NCBI GenBank assembly: GCA_913061335.1
Contig: CAJXTP010000107.1
Location: 1-9,180, forward strand
Source: an uncultured Loktanella sp.
Lineage (GTDB): Bacteria; Pseudomonadota; Alphaproteobacteria; Rhodobacterales; Rhodobacteraceae
Direction: 5' to 3'
DNA: 9,180 nucleotides
The translations under genes were made by a program, and so were the position numbers. Shown here in pieces: positions 1 to 6,650 of this stretch (its first letter is position 1; every line of letters begins with the position of its first letter). The notes below the pieces were generated by a model. The model saw only the letters and a list, made by a program, of their open reading frames with translations, made no database searches and was not told where the DNA came from.

Positions 1-49
1 ACGAGATGTAGAGAGGTCTCGTGGGCTCGGAGATGTGTATAAGAGACAG
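1..49 (+). other. Nextera i7-side adapter (non-genomic)
   Basis: This is sequencing-library adapter, not genome. Bases 1-7 match the end of the Illumina P7 arm, 8-15 (GTAGAGAG) sit where the 8-base i7 index lies, 16-30 are the read-2 Nextera arm GTCTCGTGGGCTCGG, and 31-49 are the Tn5 mosaic end AGATGTGTATAAGAGACAG. The index is the reverse complement of CTCTCTAC, which I recall as Nextera N707. Genomic sequence begins at 50. An open frame starting at 21 runs through the adapter into fliL and must be trimmed. Confidence 0.98.
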
Positions 50-371
50 ATCGCCTGCCACGTCGGCCGTTGATGTCGCGTTTGTTGCACTAGATCCGTT
101 GGTGATTTCGCTACCAAGATCAGGCAGTCGGGCTCACTTGCGATTCGCGGCGCACCTTGAGGTTGATCCTGCCTATGCCGCTGAAGTGGAAGCAGTGAAG
201 CCGCGTATCATTGATGTTTTGAACGGATACCTTCGTGCCGTTGAGCTGGCTGAACTTGAAGATCCGACAGCCCTTGTCCGATTGCGCGCTCAAATGCTGC
301 GCCGCGTTCAAATTGTTACAGGTGAAGGTCGCGTGCGCGACTTTTTGATCATGGAATTTGTTTTAAACTGA
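50..371 (+). CDS. fliL: Flagellar basal body protein FliL, C-terminal part (5' truncated)
   Basis: FliL is a single-pass inner-membrane protein at the flagellar basal body whose periplasmic domain associates with the MotA/MotB stator and supports torque. About 106 genuine residues remain (codons from 51); the N-terminal transmembrane helix and the first part of the periplasmic domain are lost at the fragment edge. What is visible is the family's C-terminal layout: a beta strand (AHLRFAAHLEVD), an amphipathic helix (VKPRIIDVLNGYLRAVEL), a second helix (LVRLRAQMLRRVQIV) and the terminal strand VRDFLIMEFVLN, which matches the usual FliL ending of the form VlitEFvvQ. The TGA stop lies 11 bases before the next ATG, so it heads the visible operon. 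The ten codons upstream in frame (MGSEMCIRDR) are adapter-derived and not protein. FliL identity is fairly secure from the C-terminus plus the motE/motA/flhA context. Confidence 0.85.
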
Positions 372-382
372 AGGAGGCCAGA

Positions 383-730
383 ATGGCGCTCATTGCTGAT
401 ATATTACTTGTTGCCGGCGCATTAGGTGCCGGGCTTTACTGTCAGGTTTTATCCCGACGGTTACGTAAGTTTACGGATTTGGAAAAAGGGGTTGGCGGTG
501 CCGTTGCAGTGCTGTCGATTCAGGCAAACGACTTGACCAAGGCGCTCGTCGATGCACAGGAAACGGCTGCAAATTCGGTCGCGACATTGGACGATGTAAA
601 CAATCGTGCAGAGGCATCGGCGCGCAGATTGGAATTGCTGATTGCGTCGATGCACGATCTGCCTGAAAGCCCCAAATCGGCTCCAAGCCCGTTCTTTGTT
701 AGATCTCCCCAGCAGATGGAAACTGCGTGA
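383..730 (+). CDS. DUF6468-type small membrane-anchored flagellar-cluster protein
   Basis: A 115-residue protein of unknown biochemical function. Residues 4-21 form one hydrophobic segment, followed by a basic stretch (SRRLRKF, 24-30), then LEKGVGGAVAVLS (33-45) and a long helical, probably coiled-coil region to about residue 92. The tail is Pro/Ser-rich. The pattern Leu-Arg-Arg-Phe-x-Asp-Leu-Glu-Lys-Gly-x-Gly-Gly-Ala-x-Ala-Val-Leu-Ser is what I recall for DUF6468, an alphaproteobacterial family found beside fliL/fliM and motE-like genes. The start is well set: AAGGAGG at 371-377, five bases before ATG 383. The TGA stop shares its last base with the next ATG (TGATG at 728-732), implying coupled translation with motE. 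The context suggests a basal-body or stator-associated role with the helical part in cytoplasm or periplasm; topology cannot be decided from sequence. The family name is from memory; the function is not known to me. Confidence 0.8.
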   Translation: MALIADILLVAGALGAGLYCQVLSRRLRKFTDLEKGVGGAVAVLSIQANDLTKALVDAQETAANSVATLDDVNNRAEASARRLELLIASMHDLPESPKSAPSPFFVRSPQQMETA

Positions 731-1305
731 TGACGAAAGCACCTTCAGGACGAAAAGGAACGCTTCAAGTCGTCGCGGGGTTGTTGCTATTTTCAGCCGT
801 CATTCGGATTGCCGGTGGGGCGACGGACGCGATGGCTCTTAGCTCCACGGTTTCAGAGCAACCCGAAAAATCTTCTGAGCCAGTTTCTACAGATCAAAGC
901 CCCGCAACGGATATTCTTGCCGCGCTGCGCGCGCGAGAGGCTCGATTGAATGAACGCGAATCACGCATGGCTGATCGCATGCAGGCATTGCGTGTGGCTG
1001 AACAGAAGATGACACAGCAATTGGCTGCTTTGACTCGGGCAGAAGAGGCGTTGAGCGATACCATCGCCTTGGCTGATAGCGCGTCTGAGTTGGATTTGGC
1101 ACGGCTTACAACCGTGTATGAAAACATGGCCGCGAAGGATGCGGCGGCCTTGTTTGAGCAAATGCCGCCGCAATTCGCGGCAGGATTTTTGGGTATGATG
1201 GAACCAATTATTGCAGCCAAGGTCATGGCTGGGCTCGCGCCTGAGACGGCTTATTCATTCAGCGTTGTTTTGGCGGGTCGAAATGCACAAGTTCCTACGC
1301 AATAG
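730..1305 (+). CDS. motE: MotE-like periplasmic stator chaperone with MgtE_N-like domain
   Basis: MotE of rhizobia is a periplasmic chaperone that stabilises the motility protein MotC; the same domain type occurs in alphaproteobacterial flagellar clusters. From ATG 730 the product has 191 residues: a hydrophobic segment at about 12-29 (VVAGLLLFSAVIRIAGG) acting as signal or anchor, a Ser/Glu/Thr-rich linker (38-58), a charged coiled coil (61-112), and a C-terminal MgtE N-domain-like unit (123-181) with the characteristic VYENMAAKDAAALFEQMPP followed by two more helix pairs ending in LAPETAYSF. I chose ATG 730 over GTG 727 because it forms the stop-start overlap TGATG with the upstream gene and has GATGGA about nine bases before it; GTG 727 would add one residue. 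A 75-base gap with a GC hairpin separates it from motA. The MotE assignment is by domain architecture and neighbours; direct partner binding is inferred. Confidence 0.83.
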   Translation: MTKAPSGRKGTLQVVAGLLLFSAVIRIAGGATDAMALSSTVSEQPEKSSEPVSTDQSPATDILAALRAREARLNERESRMADRMQALRVAEQKMTQQLAALTRAEEALSDTIALADSASELDLARLTTVYENMAAKDAAALFEQMPPQFAAGFLGMMEPIIAAKVMAGLAPETAYSFSVVLAGRNAQVPTQ

Positions 1306-1344
1306 AACAGAACTCCTTAACGCCTTTGGTGCATATCGAACGAG

Positions 1345-1358
1345 CCGGCTTGGGCCGG
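1345..1358 (+). promoter_or_regulatory. GC-rich hairpin just upstream of the motA ribosome binding site
   Basis: CCGGC (1345-1349), loop TTGG, GCCGG (1354-1358) form a perfect five-pair GC stem, extendable by one G-U pair (1344/1359). It lies six bases before the motA Shine-Dalgarno GGAAGGG (1365-1371), in the only non-coding gap (1306-1380) of the fliL-motA block. No U-run follows, so it is not a standard intrinsic terminator; it could be an mRNA processing or stability stem, or chance in a short GC-rich stretch. Confidence 0.35.
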
Positions 1359-1380
1359 TGCTTTGGAAGGGATTTATTCT

Positions 1381-2250
1381 ATGATTGGCCTAGTTGGCAT
1401 CGCGATAATTTTCATCATGGTCTTCGGTGGCTACTTGCTTGCCGGAGGCAAGATGGCAATCATTATGAAAACTCTTCCATACGAGATGATCATGATTGGG
1501 GGGGCGGCCCTTGGGGCGTTCGTGATAAGTAATGACATGGCTGGAATCAAGCACACGTTAAAAGACGTGGGTAAGGTGTTCAAAGGTACGAAATGGGCGC
1601 AACAAGATTATAGTGACCTTCTATGCTTGCTGTTCGAATTGATCCGCGTGGCGCGCGCAAACCCAGTGGCTCTCGAAGAACATATCGAAGGGCCTGACAG
1701 CTCCGCCATTTTCGGAAAGTACCCGAAGATATTGGGCGACCAAGAGGCCGTCGAATTGATTTGCGATACGTTGCGGTCGGCGACGATGAATTATGATGAT
1801 CCCCATCAAGTTGAGGAGGTTCTCGAAAAACGTATTGAGGCGACGATGCATCACCGGATGCATTCGACGCACGCGTTGCAGACCGTTGCCGATGGCCTCC
1901 CTGCTTTGGGGATTGTTGCAGCGGTTTTGGGCGTGATCAAAACGATGGGATCAATTGATCAACCACCAGAGGTTTTAGGTAGGCTCATTGGTGGCGCGCT
2001 TGTTGGAACATTCCTGGGCGTCTTTTTGGCATATGGACTTGTCGGCCCATTTTCAGTCAAGGTAAAATCGGTGATTGAAGAAGACGGTCAATTCTATCAA
2101 TTGATCCGCGAAGTTCTTGTCGCAAACCTGCATCGCCACGCACCAAACATATGTATTGAGGTTGGTCGCCAGAATACCCCGGGGCATCATCGTCCAACAT
2201 TTGCGGAGTTAGAAGAAGCGCTTAAATTAGTGAAACAGGCCGCGGCATGA
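1381..2250 (+). CDS. motA: Flagellar motor stator protein MotA
   Basis: MotA is the inner-membrane stator subunit that, with MotB, conducts ions and pushes on FliG of the rotor switch. The 289-residue product is close to the usual length (295 in E. coli). It has the standard layout: TM1 (2-20), TM2 (about 33-50), a large charged cytoplasmic loop, TM3 (about 170-188) and TM4 (about 202-223). The two functional prolines are present as P174 in DGLPALGIVAAVLG and P223 in YGLVGPFSVKVK, matching E. coli P173 and P222. Torque-face residues fall in LIRVARANPVALEEHIE, with R89 and E99/E100 near E. coli R90 and E98. ATG 1381 is preferred over TTG 1363 because GGAAGGG at 1365-1371 lies nine bases upstream and MIGLVGI is the normal family N-terminus. 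The stop overlaps the next gene's ATG by four bases (ATGA). The partner motB is not in this window. Confidence 0.97.
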   Translation: MIGLVGIAIIFIMVFGGYLLAGGKMAIIMKTLPYEMIMIGGAALGAFVISNDMAGIKHTLKDVGKVFKGTKWAQQDYSDLLCLLFELIRVARANPVALEEHIEGPDSSAIFGKYPKILGDQEAVELICDTLRSATMNYDDPHQVEEVLEKRIEATMHHRMHSTHALQTVADGLPALGIVAAVLGVIKTMGSIDQPPEVLGRLIGGALVGTFLGVFLAYGLVGPFSVKVKSVIEEDGQFYQLIREVLVANLHRHAPNICIEVGRQNTPGHHRPTFAELEEALKLVKQAAA

Positions 2251-4340
2251 GAGACCTGCTTAGTCTGATCTTCCTTATGATTTCCGTGTCCTTCGCGAAC
2301 GCTCAGTCGGCTTCAATTCGAGCGGGGGAGCATGAGGGATTTTCGCGTCTCGTAATTACGATCCCAACAGATGCTATATGGAGAGTAGGGCGGATAGATC
2401 ACGGTTTTGGACTGAAAGTAAGCGACGTTTTGAGTTATGATTTCAGTACCGTGTTCGATCGCATTCCAAAAGGGAGGATCACCGAATTCGCGCAACTTGA
2501 CGGCGACAACAGTTTGCTAATTTCTTCGGATTGCGATTGTTTCGCGGCCGCATTTTTGTGGCAACCCGACAAATTGGTTGTCGATATCCGCGACGGAATT
2601 GCACCGCAAAACTCTAGCTTCAACGGTCAATTTTACGAATCAATTGCTTATGTAGGTCTTCCAATAATAACGAGGCAGCCCAAGGTCATTAGTTTTGATC
2701 TGACAAATGAGACCGATGAAGAACCCGAAGCTAACCAGCTTGAAGCGTTGGCAGAAATTATCACAAGCAGTATTGCACGAGGAGCAACTCAAGGTTTACT
2801 CCGGCCATCGACCAATATTTCCGCCACTCAAACAGCGCATTTTGATACACATATTTCGAAAAATAAGCCCGGGCTATTTGCTCATACTAGCATCGATCGT
2901 GCGCCACAGGATGACGTCGTCCAAGTGGTCGACGTGTGTTTTGCAGACGAACATTTTGACATTCCCAATTGGGGTAGCGATGATCCATTTCACAGTCAGA
3001 TATCGCAATTACGTGGTTTGGTAATCGGTGAATTTGACCGACCGGATCGTACAGCTATCGAGAATTTGGCGAAGGGTTTCTTGTATTTTGGATTTGGGCG
3101 AGAGGCGCAAAACGCATTGACGATCGACGCTGAAATGTCGGTCGGCCGCACGATACTGATTGCGATTGGGGCAATAATGGATGGTGATCCAGCTTCAGCT
3201 GTATTGGCGCAACAAGTGAATTGCATTGGCCCTGGGGCGCTTTGGGGCTTTCTTTCAGTTCAGGGATCAAGTCAAACTGAAGATGAACGAAATGCTGTTT
3301 TGCGCGCCTTTAAGGCATTACCGTTTCATCTACAGACACATCTTGGCCCAATGCTGTCCGATAGGTTTATTCAAAGTGGTGACCTTGAATCTGCAGAAGT
3401 TGCTCTTGTTTCCAGCGGCATGGTCGTTGACCCTACATTTGAGTCACTGATTGCCGCTACCGAGATACAGACAGAGCTGGGCGAAGTGATGCGTGCAACA
3501 GAAACGTTGTCGACGTTGGCAGCGTCCGACAGTCGAATGACGCCCGAAGCGCTTATTGATCTCATATATTTTTCGATTGAATCCAACACTCCGGTGGACC
3601 CCGAAATTATTGCTCTTGCAGATATACTCCGGTTTGAGCATCGAGACACAGAAATTGTTGGAGACCTTGCAGCAGCACAAGTGGCGGCTCTGACCGCCTC
3701 TCAGAATGTGCGATTGGCACTGAAAATTGTATCTGAGGAAATTGACGCATTGGGTGCAGATCGATCAACGGAATTGCAGACTTCTGCGTTAATGGCGGCG
3801 ACAGAACATTACGATGATATGACATTCATTGAGTTGGCTTTCGATGAAATCGGGCTCATGGTTGATTCTGATGCACAAAATGCAATGGCACATAGGTTGC
3901 TACTATTGGGGTTCCCAGAACGTGCTGGCGTCTTAGTGATGAGTTCCAGTGTCGGAAGTGCGATGATTGAGCGTCGTTATTTGCGCGCTGAGGCTGCTCT
4001 TGCAAGTGGGGATTCCGATGGTGCTTTAACCCATTTGCAAGGTCAAACAAGCCCGCGCGCGATCCAACTACGTCGGTCTGCTGAGCTAATTTCAGACGGA
4101 CGAGAAGATATTGCCTTGGAATCTATGTCAACTGACTGGCGACTAGGCAACTGGTCGACACTGTCTCAGGGTGGTGATGCTTTGCTTCGAAATGTATCGC
4201 AAAGCGTATTGGATGAAACGGTAGTTGTCCCAGACGCCGATCAACCTTTGGGTCAAGGTCGCGACCTTCTCGCGCAAAGTGTAAATACACGTGCTTTGCT
4301 TGGCGACGTATTGGCGCGGTTCGCTCCTGTTTTGGATTGA
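2247..4340 (+). CDS. Secreted AMIN-like/helical-repeat protein, candidate MotC-like motility factor
   Basis: A 697-residue protein that I cannot name with certainty. Residues 1-19 form a Sec signal peptide ending ANA before Q20, so the mature protein should be periplasmic. Residues about 22-117 are beta-rich and AMIN-like (RAGEHEGFSRLVITIP at the start, KLVVDIRDG at the end), the fold used by PilQ and AmiC to bind envelope components. After a variable acidic linker (150-220), residues about 230-650 are alpha-helical and TPR/Sel1-like in character, for example LAKGFLYFGFGREAQNAL (274-291), RFIQSGDLESAEVAL (373-387) and AEAALASGDSDGALTHL (581-597). Four cysteines (96, 98, 231, 326) could form disulfides. 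There is no transmembrane segment after the signal. Its ATG overlaps the motA stop by four bases, so it is probably co-translated with MotA and near MotE, the known chaperone of rhizobial MotC; a MotC-like role is therefore inferred from position, not from sequence identity. A general periplasmic scaffold is the alternative. Confidence 0.85.
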   Translation: MRDLLSLIFLMISVSFANAQSASIRAGEHEGFSRLVITIPTDAIWRVGRIDHGFGLKVSDVLSYDFSTVFDRIPKGRITEFAQLDGDNSLLISSDCDCFAAAFLWQPDKLVVDIRDGIAPQNSSFNGQFYESIAYVGLPIITRQPKVISFDLTNETDEEPEANQLEALAEIITSSIARGATQGLLRPSTNISATQTAHFDTHISKNKPGLFAHTSIDRAPQDDVVQVVDVCFADEHFDIPNWGSDDPFHSQISQLRGLVIGEFDRPDRTAIENLAKGFLYFGFGREAQNALTIDAEMSVGRTILIAIGAIMDGDPASAVLAQQVNCIGPGALWGFLSVQGSSQTEDERNAVLRAFKALPFHLQTHLGPMLSDRFIQSGDLESAEVALVSSGMVVDPTFESLIAATEIQTELGEVMRATETLSTLAASDSRMTPEALIDLIYFSIESNTPVDPEIIALADILRFEHRDTEIVGDLAAAQVAALTASQNVRLALKIVSEEIDALGADRSTELQTSALMAATEHYDDMTFIELAFDEIGLMVDSDAQNAMAHRLLLLGFPERAGVLVMSSSVGSAMIERRYLRAEAALASGDSDGALTHLQGQTSPRAIQLRRSAELISDGREDIALESMSTDWRLGNWSTLSQGGDALLRNVSQSVLDETVVVPDADQPLGQGRDLLAQSVNTRALLGDVLARFAPVLD

Positions 4341-4413
4341 CTTGGGAGGCTTACCTTTTGTCAACTTCTTGGTGATATTTTTCAGGGAAGTTCTTGAAAA
4401 GGTTGGAAATCCA

Positions 4414-4557
4414 ATGACAGGCAGAAAGCCGTCAATATCATTTTTGCAGAGTTTTGACGGGGTCTGGCACCCCAATTTGATGCAAAGTAGCCACCAAGGG
4501 GCGAATTTCGCTGCAACGGCTTCGTCCACGATCTGTTTGCGGACGCGCGTGTTGTGA
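4414..4557 (+). CDS. Possible 47-codon leader ORF upstream of flhA (doubtful)
   Basis: In the 216-base gap before flhA a frame is open through to a TGA at 4555-4557, whose last base is the first base of the flhA ATG (TGATG). Starting at ATG 4414 it would give 47 residues (MTGRKPSISF...); a longer version from GTG 4291 overlaps the previous gene by 50 bases. The product has no recognisable domain or membrane segment and only a weak upstream AAGGTTGGA. The stop-start overlap and the absence of a clear flhA ribosome binding site are the only arguments for translation; it may simply be an open frame by chance. Confidence 0.25.
   Translation: MTGRKPSISFLQSFDGVWHPNLMQSSHQGANFAATASSTICLRTRVL
4443..4486 (+). 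repeat. Nested inverted repeat in the flhA leader region
   Basis: Outer arms TTTGCA (4443-4448) and TGCAAA (4481-4486) are exact reverse complements, enclosing inner arms GGGGT (4459-4463) and ACCCC (4469-4473) around the loop CTGGC. The dyad sits 71 bases before the flhA ATG in the largest intergenic gap of the window (4341-4556). It could be an operator, an attenuator-type RNA hairpin, or a weak terminator remnant; no U-tract follows the inner stem. TGGCAC at 4465-4470 resembles the -24 half of a sigma-54 promoter, but no GC occurs at the required -12 spacing. I see no other convincing promoter in the gap. Confidence 0.45.
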
Positions 4558-6650
4558 TGGGTCAACTAAGTTTGGGGCGAATATTTCAACCGACGATTCT
4601 GCTCGCACTTGCTTTGATGGCTATCATTGTCATGATGATCTTACCTGTCCCCGCATGGGTATTAGACATCGGATTGGCAGCCTCATTCGCCCTTGCAATT
4701 TTGATGTTTACGGTCACGTTATTCATTGAGCGACCTCTGGATTTTTCCGCTTTTCCCACCGTTTTACTCGCGTCATTGATGCTGCGTTTGTCATTAAATG
4801 TTTCATCCACGAAGCTAATTATTGGGCAAGGACATACTGGCACAGGTGCAGCCGGCGACGTCATCGAAGGTTTCGCGATGTTCGTCATGGGAGGTAATGT
4901 TCTTTTAGGGCTGGTGGTGTTCTGCGTTCTGTTGATCGTGAATTTCGTTGTGATCAACAAGGGGGCGACCCGCATGGCTGAGGTTGGTGCACGCTTTGCA
5001 TTGGACGCGATGCCTGGCAAACAATTAGCAATTGATAGCGACATGTCTGCAGGAGCCATCGATCACGCAGAAGCGAAACGGCGTCGGGAAACAGAGCAAG
5101 CAGAAACAACGTTTTTTGGATCACTTGATGGAGCATCCAAATTTGTTAAGGGAGACGCAATCGCAGGCCTCCTAATTACGGCACTAAATTTGGTTATGGG
5201 GCTCATTATTGGTGTGAGCATGCAAGGTATGCCGATCGGGCAGGCCTTTGAAACCTATGCTATATTGACGGTTGGAGATGGGTTGGTTTCGCAAATCCCA
5301 GCGGTGGTGATTTCAATTGCGTCCGCATTGTTATTGGCGCGCGGCGGCGCAACGGGGCCGACGGATTTGGCTTTGGTCGCGCAACTGGGACGGCACCCTG
5401 CGGCTCTTGCCACCGTCGCCATTCTTATGGGCCTGTTCGCATTGGTTCCGGGTTTACCATTTTTCCCATTCATGCTGGGTGCCTTGACGCTCGGCGCTTG
5501 CGCCTTTGCCATGGAGAAAGCTTCGGTGCGAGAAGCCGAAAAAGTCGCAGCCCGAGACGCGCCGCAATCGGTTGCCCCCACTGAAGCATCGATTGGAGAT
5601 ATGCTTGATCTGGATGATATTCATGTCGAATTTGCGCCGGATCTGGTGGATATGGTGCTCGACCCAGGAACTGGCTTGGATGCGCGAATTGCCAATATGC
5701 GCAATCATGTCGCGACCACGTTTGGTGTATTGCTGCCCGAAATCAGGTTGACCGACAACGCCGCGTTGCAGACCGGAATTTATGTTGTGCGGGTTCATGG
5801 GGTTGAGCAGGTGCGTGACAGACTGGAGCCTGACCGGATACTTGCCCTTCTTAGCGACGAAAGCAACGCAGACCTTCCTGGAGAAAATGTGAACGAACCC
5901 GTCTATGGGGCACCTGCCCGATGGATCATGCCAGTTAACCAAGAAAAGGCAGCCTTGTCTGGCCTGACAACGGTCCAGCCAGCAGAGGTTCTCGCTACCC
6001 ATTTACTTGAAATCGTCAAGCGCAATTTCCCGCGATTGCTAACACATAAAGCGCTGCGTCGCAGGCTAGACGAGATGGTAAATCTGTCTGACAGCAAGCG
6101 TGCGGATGCGAATCGAAAGATGCTGGATGAACTGGTGCCGGACAAAGTACCCGTCGATGTGCTTTTGGCTGTGTTGCGGTTGCTGCTGGAAGAACGGGTT
6201 TCCATCCGCAACTTGCCACTCATAATTGAGGCGGTCGCCGAGGGGCGGCAGTTGCATCAAACCGTGGATGGAATCACCGAGCATGTTAGGCAGCGTTTGG
6301 GTTTTCAGCTCGTTGCAGAGATGCGCCGTCCAGACGGAACGATACCCTTGGTTCAGCTGGCCCCTGAATGGGAAGACACGTTTGCCACTTATGAAATTCG
6401 GTCTGAACGCGGAAACGGCGATGTTGCCTTGCCGCCAGACAGTTTTAACACTCTTGCAGACGGGATCGCCGAAAAGTTGGGACAAGCAGCGGCCTCGGGG
6501 GCCTATGCAGCAGTGGTTACATCGATGCGTCGACGCCGTTTTCTACGCACCGTCATGACTGCCAAAGGAATCATGAACCCAGTGCTGTCATTCGAAGAAA
6601 TTGGGATCGATGCGCGACCCGCGCTTGTTGGCTTGGTTCCCGTAACATGA
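4557..6650 (+). CDS. flhA: Flagellar type III export gate protein FlhA
   Basis: FlhA forms the nonameric ring of the flagellar export gate: its membrane part couples proton flow to export and its cytoplasmic domain docks chaperone-substrate complexes. The 697-residue product is full length. Residues about 14-325 carry some eight membrane segments; LDFSAFPTVLL (61-71) and RLSLNVSSTKLII (77-89) are the family signature region, and INKGATRMAEVGARFALDAMPGKQ (133-156) is the conserved cytoplasmic loop. The essential charged set of Salmonella FlhA, K203/D208/D249, is matched by K195, D200 (KFVKGDAIAG) and D241 (VGDGLVSQIP). Residues about 355-697 are the FlhA-C domain. ATG 4557 is chosen; GTG 4554 would add one Met. 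No good Shine-Dalgarno precedes it, which is unusual here since most neighbours either have one or overlap an upstream gene. Its stop overlaps the fliR ATG by four bases. Confidence 0.98.
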   Translation: MGQLSLGRIFQPTILLALALMAIIVMMILPVPAWVLDIGLAASFALAILMFTVTLFIERPLDFSAFPTVLLASLMLRLSLNVSSTKLIIGQGHTGTGAAGDVIEGFAMFVMGGNVLLGLVVFCVLLIVNFVVINKGATRMAEVGARFALDAMPGKQLAIDSDMSAGAIDHAEAKRRRETEQAETTFFGSLDGASKFVKGDAIAGLLITALNLVMGLIIGVSMQGMPIGQAFETYAILTVGDGLVSQIPAVVISIASALLLARGGATGPTDLALVAQLGRHPAALATVAILMGLFALVPGLPFFPFMLGALTLGACAFAMEKASVREAEKVAARDAPQSVAPTEASIGDMLDLDDIHVEFAPDLVDMVLDPGTGLDARIANMRNHVATTFGVLLPEIRLTDNAALQTGIYVVRVHGVEQVRDRLEPDRILALLSDESNADLPGENVNEPVYGAPARWIMPVNQEKAALSGLTTVQPAEVLATHLLEIVKRNFPRLLTHKALRRRLDEMVNLSDSKRADANRKMLDELVPDKVPVDVLLAVLRLLLEERVSIRNLPLIIEAVAEGRQLHQTVDGITEHVRQRLGFQLVAEMRRPDGTIPLVQLAPEWEDTFATYEIRSERGNGDVALPPDSFNTLADGIAEKLGQAAASGAYAAVVTSMRRRRFLRTVMTAKGIMNPVLSFEEIGIDARPALVGLVPVT

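Noticed and set aside
2247..4340. Calling the large secreted protein MotB or a MotC orthologue outright
   Set aside because: It lacks the single N-terminal membrane helix and C-terminal OmpA-like peptidoglycan domain of MotB, and I cannot see direct similarity to MotC; only position supports a MotC-like role.
4454..4482. Sigma-70 promoter using TTGAC at 4454-4458
   Set aside because: At 17 bases spacing the -10 position reads TTGATG, which is far from TATAAT.
4464..4483. Sigma-54 promoter (TGGCAC at 4465) before flhA
   Set aside because: The -24 half matches but the bases at the required spacing read TG rather than GC, and no GC lies at the correct -12 position; flanking genes do not help decide.
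4143..4565. 140-codon minus-strand open frame across the end of the secreted-protein gene and the flhA leader
   Set aside because: It runs antisense to a supported gene for about half its length, has no recognisable domain, a basic and irregular composition, and no evident ribosome binding site.
4586..5059. 157-codon minus-strand open frame inside flhA
   Set aside because: Antisense to the FlhA membrane region; the Thr/Ala/Ile/Asn-rich product mirrors the codons of the transmembrane segments.
5454..6002. 182-codon minus-strand open frame inside flhA
   Set aside because: It lies entirely within the well-supported flhA gene; composition is Cys/His/Arg-rich and typical of an antisense shadow.
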